DNA of 64,000 nucleotides, from NCBI GenBank assembly GCA_025267735.1, contig CM046298.1, positions 27,411,866 through 27,475,865 on the forward strand. Direction: 5' to 3'. The stretch is from Mactra quadrangularis (lineage: Eukaryota > Mollusca > Bivalvia > Venerida > Mactridae). The notes under the pieces were generated by a model. That model had not been told where the DNA came from. It worked only from the letters and a program-made list of their open reading frames with translations, and did not search any database. The translations under genes were made by a program, and so were the position numbers. Position 1 is the first letter of the stretch. Every line of letters begins with the position of its first letter. Below are positions 42,701-57,700 of the stretch, in pieces.

Positions 42701-45700
42701 AGGTTGCCTATCAGGGGGCACCGCCCGGCTAGCTCAGTTGGTAGCAGGCAAGTCTACTGATGGAGAGGGTCGTTTGTTTGATTTCCGGGTGGCGCATACT
42801 TTCATGGAGCTTGGTCATGAAATTATTTCTACGGCCATTCTCCCTCCTACCAATGATTTTTAATTATGTAGGGCAATTGTCAGTCACTGACGAAAGTATG
42901 CGGTTAGTAGTTGGTTAACAGCTAAATCCAGAGATTTAGCCTTTCCAGGAGGAGTGAGTAGGTTGACTGACCGCCTTTATATGATCTATACAATGTGTTG
43001 CTACAGCCTTAAACCCAACAAACAAACAAAATTGCCTATCAGGGCTAAATTTTCTTGCCAAAACCAAATGCAGTATCAAGTTGCCTGAGCTCAAGTATAG
43101 TCATTCAGGGGCAATAGGATGACCTTTAATGTTAAGCCCTATATAATACTGTTAAATTCCACAATAAGGATCATCAAAATTAATGGTCTAAATAGCAGAA
43201 TGATCTTAGTATAGGGACCTTTGCTTTTCAAATTAAGCATTTGGGGCTTAAAAATATGAAAGACATGATTTTGCAATAACAAAGATGATTGGTCTTTATA
43301 TCAGCCATTTTCTGTATCATTTGTAAAGAAACATTCTGGACACATATTAAAAATTAATTTGTGGCTCACTTAAACTCTTTAATTTATGCTAGAGAACAAG
43401 TTGCAATATGTTCATCAATAGCTTAAAGTGATATATTATATAAATTACTGAACACAGCCAAAACTTACATTTGTTTACCAGGGTTTATTGAGTATGTATC
43501 CAGTTCTCTATCGTATTCTGTTCTTATAAAGTCCAGGCAACCATTGTCACCAAATGCTCCCCATTCCGTGTTGATTAATACCTGAAGAAATATATGTAAT
43601 GTTCTTAAAACATGACTTTTCTAAACAGAATAGTATCTTGATATTCCTTATTCGTGACATACGGGGTGGATTTTTACTACTTAAAACGCCATCATTAGTA
43701 GTTGGATGTTTCACAAAAATTGTCATTATCAAAACACTAATTTCCTGCTTCAAAAAATGATTCCAACCAATTTTGATAGTTTCAGAAGATGTTGATGTTT
43801 TAGTTGAAATCTGTGAATGAGTACCTTTAATAGATCAAAATTGTAATACTACTAAACGAACGGGTAGGACGAACTTTACCTGTGCCGGATGTTCGTAATC
43901 ACCTTCCCACAATCCAACATTTTCCAGAGATTCCATGTAACATGCATTGCAACCAGTTCCTGGAAAAAAGAAATTATATTTTTGATAAAATTATTATAAA
44001 CCTCAGAATTTATTGTGCTAAATCATGACACATGAGCCGGTCATCGCTGGGTAAAACGTAATTCAATTGCAGAAACAAAGAAGAAGTTGAAAGGAGCATG
44101 CACTGACCATACAACTTCTCGAAAAACTTCTTGAGAGAAGCCAAAATAGGTGGATTCGTTAGAGGAACGAGATGTTAAGGTAATATTTTAAACTTTATTT
44201 CATATTTTGATCAATAAAATTTATTAGATATACATGTATTTACAGCTGTGTAGAAGACCTACGGTCGATGTACACACAGCCTTTGTCCTTCAATGGATAA
44301 TTAGGACAACTGCAAGGATACACGTCGCAAATTGTGCAGCACAACCAGATAAGAAATCTTGTTAGATATGAACATACAATTGTCAACCTAAATTTAAATA
44401 GACCTTAAAACTCTATCAAAGTTGACTGATTACGAAAGTAAACTACAAATGTATATGCATTTTGAAAGTCTAAGTATGTCAGTATGTCAAGATAGGATAA
44501 ATAAGATTGCTCAAAACCTTTCCATCGCTTTTGAGTGATTATTATAGCTGTTATAAGTCAGTTTTAACTTCCTAAAATAGCTTGTTAATACGTGGTTATA
44601 AATGAACAAACGCCAAGTTATCAATCGTAAATCTAACAAATGTAACTAATCTGACAATAGTAATTTAATCTTTCATTGAGATAAACTAGTCTAGTACCAA
44701 AATATCAACTGACATTTAAGTACCGTGTATTGTTTAAAGATATGCCGCGCTACCTGGGAAAATGCCATTTACGGGGGACATAGTCGGTGATAACATTTAA
44801 CAATTGAGTTAAAAATCTCTAAACAAAATCTTCAATATGTTAACTAGCTTGTTAGGCAACCGCAATGAAGTCTCAAGGATTTGTGTCATGGCTACGAAAC
44901 AAGGTCAAGCTATTTTTGTCCGACTAATTAATTACTTGTTAAATTTAACGAAGCGGTTTTTGCATAATAAAATGTAATTAGTTCTGTGAAGCGCAAGACT
45001 TGTTTTATTCCCTGGACACGTTCCAGAAAATAGGTTGCACGCAATGCAGGTATCAACTAAACTCTCTTGAAGGAAAAAATATGTTTTGTATAGCAACAAA
45101 CTGAATGTGTATGTACTAATTATGTAAGGCTTTATAGACTGGACAAAATTGACAAGTGCTTACAAACCCGTATGGATAGCAAGCTACATGTTTATTTGTC
45201 CACACAAAATGGTTTCTAACAGTAACAAGTTGACAGACCCCAAAAATAGGTCGTCAAGGGCAAAGGGCAATCGGACGACCTTTAATATCGAGCCCTGAAG
45301 ATATTAAATAAGCAAGTCTTCCGAATTTATAAGTGAGTGTAGACTTTAAACAGACAAATAAGTTATAATCAAATTTTGCAGTAACTTGATGCGGACTGGC
45401 TCGGTTTTGCTAATAAGAGCCAATGCAAATTGCTGAAATTCTTGATTGTTAACTCTGGACGTTGCTCTGAAAGGCAAGCACAGTCCAAAATAATTAAGTA
45501 TTTGAATTTTAAATGTGGGGATATTCATAGTTAATTGACTACATGCACTAACAGCATAGTCGAGCTATCAACGAGGACATTGAACAAGTTAATTAAACTT
45601 TAAATCTATATTCAAATACACATTAACTGCATAATGTTTGGCATGGTTTCAAATTGTGACAGGTTTACATTTTACTGTACATGTGAAATATATGTACAAC

Positions 45701-48700
45701 TGTTTATAACCAAAACGTATGCAATATAAAGATAAACAAAGTTGGCAATTTACCAAAATAGTCAAGGGTAAGTTAAATATCTTTTGTACGACGATCCACT
45801 GACCTAGTCTGTGTAATAAAGTATGTCATAAGTTGTACGGTGTTCATATGACTTGTCTGGTTTGACCAGGGATTTTATATAACAAGGATTTGTAACCATA
45901 AGTAAATGTAATAGATTTTCATCAAATTTCACTGTCGTCGCTATTATTTCGGCCCAAACGGGAAACAAGTATAACAAGTTTAAATAAAGATATTCGCATG
46001 AAATTTTGTACCAGTACCATTCAAATTCAAATAAATGTTAGGAAAAATGTGTTTCTAGATGATTTTGAGGTAAATTACGCTCACAGACTGTTTCACAAAA
46101 TAAAGCATTTTCCCGCCGATCTGCCATTTTTAGCCCCATTATACATCACCTAAAGTCATATTTTCGGTCATAATTGCAACAATTTTTGTCAAAACTTCAG
46201 AAACATTCACAAGTTGCATGGAAGACATGTACAAAAACATAAATCTAGTTTTTGAACTCTGGAATAGATTGTACAGCCTGCTTCAGCCAGTTATAGACAG
46301 TGACGACCGTGAAAATTTAAGAAAGCACTTCGTTACAAACCCCTGTTATAAAAAATCCCTGGTTTGACTTAACTTGGGATATAACTGATACGGAATACAG
46401 ACCAGTACATTGTGCGAGTTATATCAAGTCGATTTATAGTAAAAACGTTTCCAATATTGGAACAATGTGACCGGTACATTGTGCGAGTTATATCAAGTCG
46501 ATTTATAGTAAAAACGTTTCCAATATTGGAACAATGTGACCGGTACATTATGCGAGTTATATCAAGTCGATTTATAGTAAAAACGTTTCCAATATTGGAA
46601 CAATGTGACCAGTACATTGTGCGAGTTATATCAAGTCGATTTATAGTAAAACGTGTCCAATATCAGAAAGCATTATGCTAATTTAATTCATTCCCAACCT
46701 TAGAGGTTACCAAGACTTGAGAGATACAGAAAGCGTCTTCAAAACACGAGTACGCACGAATTTTTTAATTTTAATACTTGGACATTTATATTTGACAATA
46801 ATGTTTAGGACGTTGTTGTTGACTGAATGTAATTTAATCAACTAATGTACTTTTGTTTATACAAATGTATTAGATAACTAAGTGGTCAGTAATGACCAAA
46901 TAAGACAGGTTGGACTGGGCAAAATTTTTGCTAAAAATAGTAACATTTTTATGATAGTACGATGTTCTATGAAGTACATCGGGTCACAATGTGATCTTTA
47001 GTGAAGTTGGGTGTTAGCATACGAGTGAGTACGATTGAGTTGTCCTCAACAATCATTGTTTGAACAGCGTCGTGTCACTTAAACACTCAGGATTTTAACC
47101 ATCATTGAAAAGTGGCATAAACATTTATAAATAAACTCTCCAGCACATTTAAGTGCTACTCAAATAATAATGATAACCTTGGCAATGACCTTGATTTGGC
47201 AGTGTTCAGTTTAAAAAAAGGATGCGCAATCAGTTTTTAACCTGCGACAGGGACAGTAGAACAGTAGCCCGTTCAATTACTCCGAACGTTCCAAAACGTT
47301 CCGTAACGTTAGGGTTGGAACAACACAACCCAAAGACAACTCAACCCGAGACAACTCAATCACCTACTTACGGATTGAGTTGTCCCAACTTAGGATTGAG
47401 TTGTCCCAACTTTGGGTTGAGTTATCCACGGGTTGAGTTGTCTTCGGGTTGAGTTGTCCCGTACTCGTAACGTTCACTAACAGTCGTTACTGAACACGCT
47501 GTTTAAGTTTAACTCACATTGCATGAGTATGCTATTGAATGTACTTGACATATGAATAAATGTAAGTGATATGACTGGCACATGAAAACAAATACTGACT
47601 GTTGTTTGTATAAACAACGGTTCAGAAAAATTCTGGGAGATAAATTTTAGCCTTGAATCTAACGACATGTTCAAAGTGCAACAAGGGGATATCATTTTTA
47701 CGAATGGAAGGTCGTTTGTGACAAAGATATTCACTAAGTTTTCATATCGTTTTTAAACCAGATAATGCCAAGGACGAAAGAAATATGCGTTACGCAATGT
47801 CTAATCTAACATGATAAATATGGAAACGTCATTAATCATTGTATTTTTGTCATTAAAATATGACAAAAACAAGTAATGCATTGGGTCATATTATAAATGA
47901 ATGTTTGTCCTATAATATGCCCTTCATCGCCAAAAGAGATAAAGTGATGCATCACATCACTACGGCTTTGAAGTGATGCATTACTACGGCTGAGAAAACT
48001 AGCATTTTAGGTATTTGTCAAAATGCCACAAAACTACACTTGCAGCGTGGTAAACGTCCGCTCATTCAAACATATAGAAGAAATGGTAAAATAAAAGGGC
48101 CGAGGCGAGTATCCGAGTACGAATATTCGTCGCGTCCGAAATCGTCGGATCGCGATCTATTTTTGGGGGAAAAATGAAAGAACATGTTCACCTTAATTAC
48201 TACTAAAAATGAGACGCACTTCTAATGAAAACTTCAATTTATGTAGGGATTGAATAATCTTGTGTCAAAATTTCGATTGATACTCATTTGAACAAAAATG
48301 TCATCACTGAAAATGCCCATAAACGTCTGGTAATAGAAATGCTTGGAGTGCATGGTTTTCCATTATAGTAAAAACTTCTGTAATTCTTCATAAACTTTTT
48401 TATTACATGAATTAAATTCAGTATGCTTCTTCATTGACAAGTTTATCTTGGTTCGATTCGTGAATCGATACACATGAATCGTGGTTCGGATCGGATCGCC
48501 ACTTGCTCAACGATCAGCCCTATAAAATAATGACTGTCGTAAAGTAATACTATAATCACTACTCTAGGATTGTATAAAATACACAGTAAGTGTAATATGA
48601 TTATCTGATCTACTTTTGACCTGCTATCACGCAGGTATGGTATGTTAGTATATTTAAAGTTTTGCGACAAAAATGATCATTCATAAACAATGTTGTAATA

Positions 48701-51700
48701 ATGACCCAGATATGGTACATAAATGAGCATTTAATTGTAATTCCGATAAAGTTGTACTTAAAGAAAGAAACGTTAAATTTGTCAGGACAGTAACTTCACA
48801 AATGACGCAATATCGAAACAATCGTTATTTTAAATGCAAACATTAATTTTGTAAGATATACAGGTGTATGGCGACAGAATTTACATTTATTTATTTTGTA
48901 TAGGGTTACGCCGAGTCAGGGATTTTTATATAAAATCTTTATATAAACTCCCTTGCGAATCAACACATTTTTAGGTTTTTTTTACGGCGTCCAGCGCTCC
49001 TAGCCTAGCTTTCCTGGACCCTTGTCTATAACCAGTACTCACCTACCCTTCTACAAGTCCGGAACCTTCTCCATATACCTTATTAATGGAGCAAAATGGA
49101 CATTATTATCAAATTTCATGGATGGGTATAACTTCCGCGGGAGGACCAAATTTTCAGTCAAAGTATTACTATCTTAATACAAAACGCATTCACCATTTAA
49201 CTATTAATGTGTTAGAAAAGTAAACTTTTTTCAGTCTCCTGTGGTCTAACTAATACAGAAGTACATTCGTTAATGAAAGGGTAGTACACTGAAATACAGG
49301 CAATCAAGACTGTCAGACGTTAACAGCTGCATTTTGTAGTAAAAAAAAACTGATAGTAAAGACTGATGGTACATTTTATCTTACATTTTTTAATAAAACA
49401 AAATATCGTCCTGTAATCTACAATAACATCTACGACGATCGCAGAAGCATTACGGTTGATATCAAACTATGGAAAATGCACATTATTTCTTGGCTGCAAC
49501 GTTTGGAATCTATGGTTCAAGCACGAACAACTTCGTGTAAAATATATCGAGGGTTGCCTGCAAAACTGTAGTAACTCGCTCTTTAAAGCAATGCACTTAC
49601 TACAGTCGTGCGGGCAACCCTCGATATGCTTAGAACTGGCTGGCACATAAAATGTACAATAGCCTTCATTGTAATAAGATCTAAGTAGGGGTTTGATTGC
49701 AAAATGTGATATATACATACATAACATGCGATAGCTGCATGGCGACATTTACACAGAACTCTTTATGAAGAGCTATACAAATAAACACAAATTGTACCAT
49801 CTCGAGATGACACTGACGCCGTAAATATACAGTGAGTGTTTTATACAAATATGTACCAAGACGAAATTATGATATTGACTTAAATAATATACCCGTCTAG
49901 AGATAGCTAAGTTGGCAACGTATCTTACAATAAATCCAGGGTTCATGGGTTTGATTGCTCGGACATGAACTCGTGACTTCTACCGCCATTATCCCCCCTA
50001 CCATTGTATCAAAAAGTTTAGTAGTCAGCAACTAACTAACATTTCTTATAATCAAATCAATTATTAACATGGTATGTTATCATTGTATTAAGTTTCATAA
50101 AGATCTGACAATAAAAGACAGAAACATATGCTAAATTGAAAACTTTAACGCAAATGTTAACGACACCGGACTCCCGCCCGCCCGCGTTTCGCCAAACTAT
50201 TAGCCGACTTTTTTCGCTGAAAATCCGGCTAAATATCCCATTTGTAAATAAATATTGAATAAATTTTTTAACAAGATATATGACTTTTGCAATCACAATG
50301 ATAATGACAGAGTGAAAAATCGGGAAGGATCAGGTGGACCAAATTTGTCTTTGTCTCCCTGTAAAGAAACAGAAAGAAGCAACACAGAGGAGAAGACTAT
50401 GGAAATTTATTCAGGAAAAACGTTTGAAACCGTGAGCCAAATAAACATCACCGTAGTCATAGTCTTGCGTCAGTGAAAACAAAACGAATAAATATTGCAA
50501 AAAGAAAAATAGCAAGGGAAAGAACTGGTACGCTTCTCTAATGCGGAGGTAGAGAACTGTCACAAAAAAAGAGAAAAACGACAAAAAACCAACATTACTG
50601 AGAGACGCTTTGAAGGGGAAAATACTATTTCTACAAAAACTGGTACAGTATTTGTTTCACCCCACTGTCTGACGAAATAGTACAAAGGAAATACGCAATA
50701 TTATACAATGTATGCAAAAACAATAACGCACGCGCGTACGTTCGCACGGATGTACGAAAAATAGGTTTGTTACAAAAATAACTCCATAAATCTTGATTTG
50801 TACTGATAGCTTCTAGAAGGCTTGCTTCTCTTCTGCAAACATTCCAGAGATAGCGTTCTAGGTAGAACATTTATACACAGCCACAAAAACACCAACAATT
50901 TTCCGAAATCTAGAAGTAATACAACAGTAAGCGAGAAACATTATACACAGGTTTAAGATAAAAGAGATGGTGTTATAGACATTTATTATGATGATATTTA
51001 TTTATGACAGATCGTATTTACTGTTTTATACAGTGATGTCTGTTTTATGCGATTACATCGAGAAGAATGAAAATGTAGTGCCTAAAGACTGGTGATGTCT
51101 TAACTCGGGTTAAGAACCAGGGCAGCATATCAAAAATCTTACGATAATTTTCCAATACAATATAGAAGGATTTACGACTAAAATCAGCCGTAAGACGCTT
51201 AATAATACGGGCCCCTGGAAACTGACGAACCCACAACACGTCAGTTGACCGGTCCCCGGATGCCAATATTGTTGACTGGAGCATAACAATCTACGTAAAC
51301 AGATATCATGTAGTGTTATCGTACAGGATCTCTGAGGTTCCCATGGAGGGTCACGTCGAGATGACCTTTATGTCGACCAATAATTGCGTAGCTTTAATCT
51401 AAACGAAACTCTATTAATAGCATTTTGATTTCGTAATTGCCACTTTTAGACTAAGGTTTGCGAGCTAATTTGACAGCGGTATTATTCACAGTCTGCAATT
51501 GGACGGCTCATTTCAAATTGCGTGACGTAGACGATAAAAATAACGTTCTAATCATAACAATTTCGTCATGAATATCATAATGAGAAAACCAGAACGTGAT
51601 CCTCGTAAGAAAACTGCCAGATCTAAATTAGAGAGTAGGCGAGCGGAAAATTTTAGATCGGGTTTTAATCAGATTGAGAGCATAATAACAATGAACTTAT

Positions 51701-54700
51701 ATATAATTAAAACTAAATGTTTACTACTGTGTAGTAGTTAATTATGTTGTGTTTCTGTCTGATAAACAAAAATACTGTAATATAACCTGTTATATATGTG
51801 TTTATTTTAGGCAACAACAAACAGTAAATTAATATTTAAGAGGAAGAGAAGAAAAATGAAAGAAACATGACGCTTGTTGCAATACTGTCAGTGCTTTGAT
51901 TAAAATGTATAAAATGTCATAAAGAAGAAATAATCAAATGACAAGATATTGAAATATGCGGTAATAATTTTACCGTAAATGCCCCGGGAATATTTAATTT
52001 AAATTTCTAAAGGGTATATTTTTTCCTAAACAAATTTCATTTCAATTTTTAATGAGAATATACCCGGTACGTCAGTTACCACTGAATCTCATTTAAACTT
52101 TCTGACAAATGTCAATAAAAATTGAAAAAATCTATACAGTGTCAAACATTAAGTCATACGGAGCCACATTTTGAAATACTTTTATTTTTATTTTTACAAC
52201 TACATTTGTATTTCGTTTAAACGTAATATTATTTCGTTTTTACGAAATAATATTATTTCGTGTTTTTTTTTTCGAAATAATTATTTCGTTTTTTTTCGAA
52301 ATAATTATTTCGTATTTACGTAATATTAATTCTTAATACGAAATACAATTTCGTAAAAACTGTAAAAAAAACGAAAAACCCCGTTTAATCGTTATATCAT
52401 TTCTTCTTTTTTCGAAATAATTATTTCGTTTTTTCGAAATAGTTATTTCGTTTTTACGAAATATTATTTCGTTTTTACGAAATAGTATTTCCTTTATTCG
52501 AATTATTATTTCGATTTAACAAAATAATATTACTTTTTTACGAAATAATTATTTCGAAAAAAAAACACGAAATAACTATTTCGAAAAAAACGAAATAATA
52601 TTATTTCGAAAAACGAAATAAACGAAAATAATTATTTCGTTTAAACGTAATATTATTTCGTTAAATCGAAATAATATTTCGAATAAACGAAATAATATTT
52701 CGTAAAAACGAAATAATATATCGTAAAAAGTAAATAATATTACGTTTAAACGAAATTGTGAAAATAAAAAAAAATATTTCAAAATGTCACTTTAGGGGCT
52801 CCGTAAAGTCAATTAGGTCAAACCCATAAAATATACTTGTTCAGGTCCAAGGGTTATAAAACTTAAGAACAGAATCCATGCTCAAACGTAAGTTCTATTC
52901 ACAAGCTTGTTACGACATACAACTACGTCAGTTCTATTCACAAGCTTGAAGCGGCACACGACTACAAATTAATGGATAAATGTATACATTATTTTTTCGG
53001 CGCAGATGTCTAAGCCAACTTTTCCAACGATCAGGGTTCGACTATTTTAACATTTTAGCCATATGCCTCTTTATGGGCAAGCTAAACAATAAAATACGCA
53101 GTAAAACGGAAGATACTGACAAAAGCATAACAATGCACTCGATCTCAGTAAGTTAACGGAAATAAGAGCTCGGACTTGCGTCAGATCTTAGCTCGTGAGA
53201 GCCGTAAAATAGCACAGTATTTCCGTTCAAAACAGAAATCCAGCGCCGAGACTTAACGCCTGACCCCAAATGAAAATCCTAAAATTTATATACAAAATAT
53301 AACGACAATATCACGTACTAACATTTTGGTTCAGAATATTGTAGTCTTGTGGGAAACAATTTTGGCATGTCAATTAAATACAAATGGGTATTGGTTAACT
53401 TGAAACTTCATATCTAACATCTTTATGTTATATTCGAAAAGCAATTAGACTTTTTTACAATTTTGATAGTAAAAATAGGGTTGGTCGGGTTACTAGATAC
53501 ATAATGTTTGTTTGTCGTCTAAACACTTTGTTTATCAACACAGAACAATCCGTCCTTTAATCAGGACAAAAAATGCGTAAGTTCAGCGTGATACATAATA
53601 AGGATATATTCGGAAGTGTTCTGATCTAATCGTGTAGTCTAATCCATGTTATGTTATCATCGACTCGAGACAACTCTAAAGACCTCTGAGTTGAAAATAA
53701 AACAATCATTCGTTGATCAGGCATACAACGGGACACTTCACACATGTTTTTCAATCATAAATTTACTTAAACTATCAATAAATATGTACTTTATCAATAG
53801 ACCTCTCCTCTGCATGAATGTTGACGAGCAGATAAATATTTACGCTATACTTAAAATTAATAAACTCAGGGTTATAAACGAGAGAGTATATATTATATAA
53901 AAATCGAAAACGTTTTGAACGAGACATGCGATATAATTATAATACTATTGTAATTTTACTCAATAACTGTCAGAAAAAAAGCAAATAAATATGACTGAAT
54001 AGGAGAGACAGTTAAAAAATTTAGATTATTGAATTTGTCACGCCATAAGACAAAACGATGTCTGAGTTTTTAACTTAAAAGCACTGAATATGTAAATACA
54101 CGAACAAAAACATGGTGATTAACGTGTTTTATCTGTCGTCATTCTAATTAAATTCTGAAACCCCATTAGAAAATCGTTATTCATTACAATGGTAGAAAAC
54201 TGCCATTCAAGCAAATAACAAACAACTCGCTAAAACAATACTGTTGAAACTCCTTGTTTTAAATGAAAAAAAATGCTTAAAACTATGCGTACTGTTAACC
54301 CAGTTTTATCAACGGCACTCGATAGTCAAGTAAGAACCGAACTTATCATTCTGTAGACAGACGCACGTCGTTCATATCCGGGAAGTGTTTAGACATCCAA
54401 TAAGGAACTTTAGTCATTATTTCCCTTTGCATACTCTTCAATTAGCTAGGAAAACTTAGGAAAACAGTTTAATGATCCCATCGACGTCATTAGACGTTAC
54501 GACAGGTCTATGCGTTTAAGATTGCTTGCAGTGATCCGCAGACGAGATGGACATAACAGATATTGATGCATAATCACATTATTAAACTCTTTTCTTAATT
54601 TAATACAAAGAAAAACAAAGAATGTATGCAACTTTTACTTTTCGTCCCTCTCTTTTTAAACGTTAATTATGCTAAAGATAATAACTGAAATTTAATGAAA

Positions 54701-57700
54701 TTTACATAGATATGTGGCAAATAGATTTTGCTAAAGAATGATACCAAACATACCTACATTGAATTTAACTTTGTATGTGAAATATGTGTTTTTGAGTGTA
54801 CAGTTTTCTTTGCGTATCAGTATATATTTTTTATGAATAACAACAATACAAGGACAATTAACAATGGACACATTATCGGGTGTTTTCTGTATTCTTATAT
54901 AATAACAACAGATAATTGATCCATCTTGTATTTTAAGTTGTCAATGGAACTAAAAACACATTAACAGAAGCATGTGTTCTTGTCATGTCCAATGATAATC
55001 TTATACAGATATTATGACAATCTTAGCAAGTCCTTGTGACGTCATAATGGCTGACAACATGCTTTTAACTTAATCAATACATCCAATGTTTGTTTTTTTT
55101 AAAAATATTTTTTATGACAAAGACAGCGTGCAGCAACATCACGTGGGCGAGACTGGTAGTACACGCATTAATAATGTATAAACAATACATATGTGTTTGG
55201 TTTGACACTTCTGATCACAATATAACACACAAATTCTAAGTAAAGCCAAGTGAGATGAAAGAATAAGGCGTCCAATTGTATGCATCCGAAAAAACAACCT
55301 AAGTATAATTATCCAGTTATTTTCAATACATGTATAACAATAATGCAATTAAAATATTAACCATGTTCCTACAACAATGAGGGCTGCAAGGAACTGTTTA
55401 AATTGATGAAAAAATGTAACAATGCATACATGCATCTGAATCTTATAGACTTACAGGAATAATTATAATAGGTAACTATGATGGCTTTGCAAAATTAAGA
55501 GCTCAAAGACTCACTAGAATCGTAGGACCACAAAGGAAATAAAGACTGGTTCTTTTTTGTGTTATCCTTTGAATTGGGAAGCATGTCATGGTACCATTCT
55601 CAATTACATTTTTGCATGTTATCTTTAAAATCATTGCCTTATTAATTTGAACTATATTTTATAATATTATTATGCCACATTACATTAATCGTACCATTAT
55701 GTGTAGCCTAATGCTGAAATAAATCTATCTATCTATTAAATCATTCAACTGGAAACCATATTTACATGCATCAAGATCTCAAAGACTGTCAGGAAATATT
55801 CAACTTACCCAAAATGAGTCCAATCTCACAGTGTCTATCATTATGTGCCGCTGACATTAATGTACCGACAGCATCATTGACTACAGCTACCACTTCAACT
55901 TCTACTGATGATGTCTGCAATCAGAAAATGTCGTACGTAATTGAAACAGGTCGTATATGATTATGTAATAATGTTCTGATGTGGTTTATTGTTTGATTGA
56001 TGCGAAGGAATGGTCTAAGAACATCGCCATTATGACTAAACGAAATATCGAGGGCTGAACGAAACACTTTTGTAGCTCTGTTACAAGTGGTAAAAACTCG
56101 CAATTCAACACTTATGTTTCAATATAATGAATATATATGACCTTAGAACAGATATGTAAAGCAAACCATGTATTTTTCATCGATATACACTACGTAATTT
56201 CAAAATAACAAAGTAGTCAATTTACCCCGACTTTATAAATATGGTTAATGTTCAAAATGATATTCCAGTCTTTAATATAAAGACAAAAAAATAAATCGAT
56301 TATGGCTTAGCTTCAAAACAAAAACCAAAGAAATACATTTATACATCAATGTTTATTGTGTAATATCATTTGACCTTAAACATCGGCAGTGCTCTAAATA
56401 TGTGAATTTATTGACGACCTCAAATCCATTTCGCGGGCTTAGCGAAAAACGGTCATAACACAAGTTGCAAAAGGAGTGAATTACGACCGTTTTGCGCTAA
56501 GCTCGCGATTTGTTCGCTAATTTATATGAAATATGAAACGTCAAATATCAAAACAAAAACACCAAGATCCTTGTTTCAAACATCATACAATGACAAATCA
56601 AAACAAAGCCAGAAGCCATATCAGTTAAAAATTAATCGGAGACGTTTAAGGCTTTCAGACCGGATATTATACGCGTAATAATACCTAAAAGTAGTCCCAT
56701 ATTAGATTTAATTCGGTTTATTGTTTAATAAAAACGTAGTAAGGTGTGCTCAACTAAAGAAACCTAATAAATTGAGTTCATTCAAAACTGATGCTTGATT
56801 GACAAAAACAGTGCAACTAAAAAAGGATAGCACTTAACAAAAACACAACGAGAAAAAATATCTAAATACACTTTATTAAAAAAATAGAAGTTGTGGTCAT
56901 AAATTTACACTTCGTAGCATTTTTAACTAATGCCGGTATAACATTTTCAATTAAGAGGGTACTGACACAAATACATATCATTATTCATCCACATACCGTC
57001 ATATACATTGTACTAAATTAAATAAGTGAATTATGCCGACATGCGTATGAACTAGTATATGAATTTAAATAAACCATTAAGATAGCGAAACTACGGCCGA
57101 CAGAGACAATAATTGGGAATTATAAATTCCAAAGGCAAGTACTGTCAAATTTTTACTTTGTGACTTACTGTGCCCCATTTATCCCTCGCCAAAGCAAAAC
57201 GCATAACACAAGCTAAAAATCCGTAGTTTCAAAAGTGAGGCAATGGGAGATATAAACAAATGTGAACAAGAAAGTGACAGTAAATACTTGACTAAATGAC
57301 ATATAGGTTAATTAATGAATGTATTAGTTAATTAACGACAATAGTGCGAACCGTTTCACGACCTATGTGTTAATTTTTTAAAATGTTACAAATACTTATG
57401 ATAAATTTTAAGTAAGACAGTATTTGGCCGCTATTGAAGTATTGTGAACACTCTTCAGATTAACAAAATGCTCTTCATTCAATTTTACAGTTCATGCAAA
57501 AATAAAATGAATTTCTAGTCCTCGTGCAATTGGTAGACCTGTCAATTTCTTTGAAATTCTTGGTAAATTATTCACTCAATAAAATCTCCAGATTTATCAG
57601 TAAACAACTAGTCACTACTGACCAATCAATTTCAGAAAAATCCAGACAATTCTGGTTAACAAGTCAATAGTACCTTCTTACATTAGCCGCATTCATTCAA

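Noticed and set aside
42720..42800. tRNA genes (also at 2850-2916, 5957-6030, 27042-27115, 58017-58080)
   Set aside because: They have A- and B-box-like sequence and a TRNA-like start, but each continues into the same roughly 220-bp body and tail with target duplications, so they are SINE heads. Cloverleaf pairing is also incomplete.
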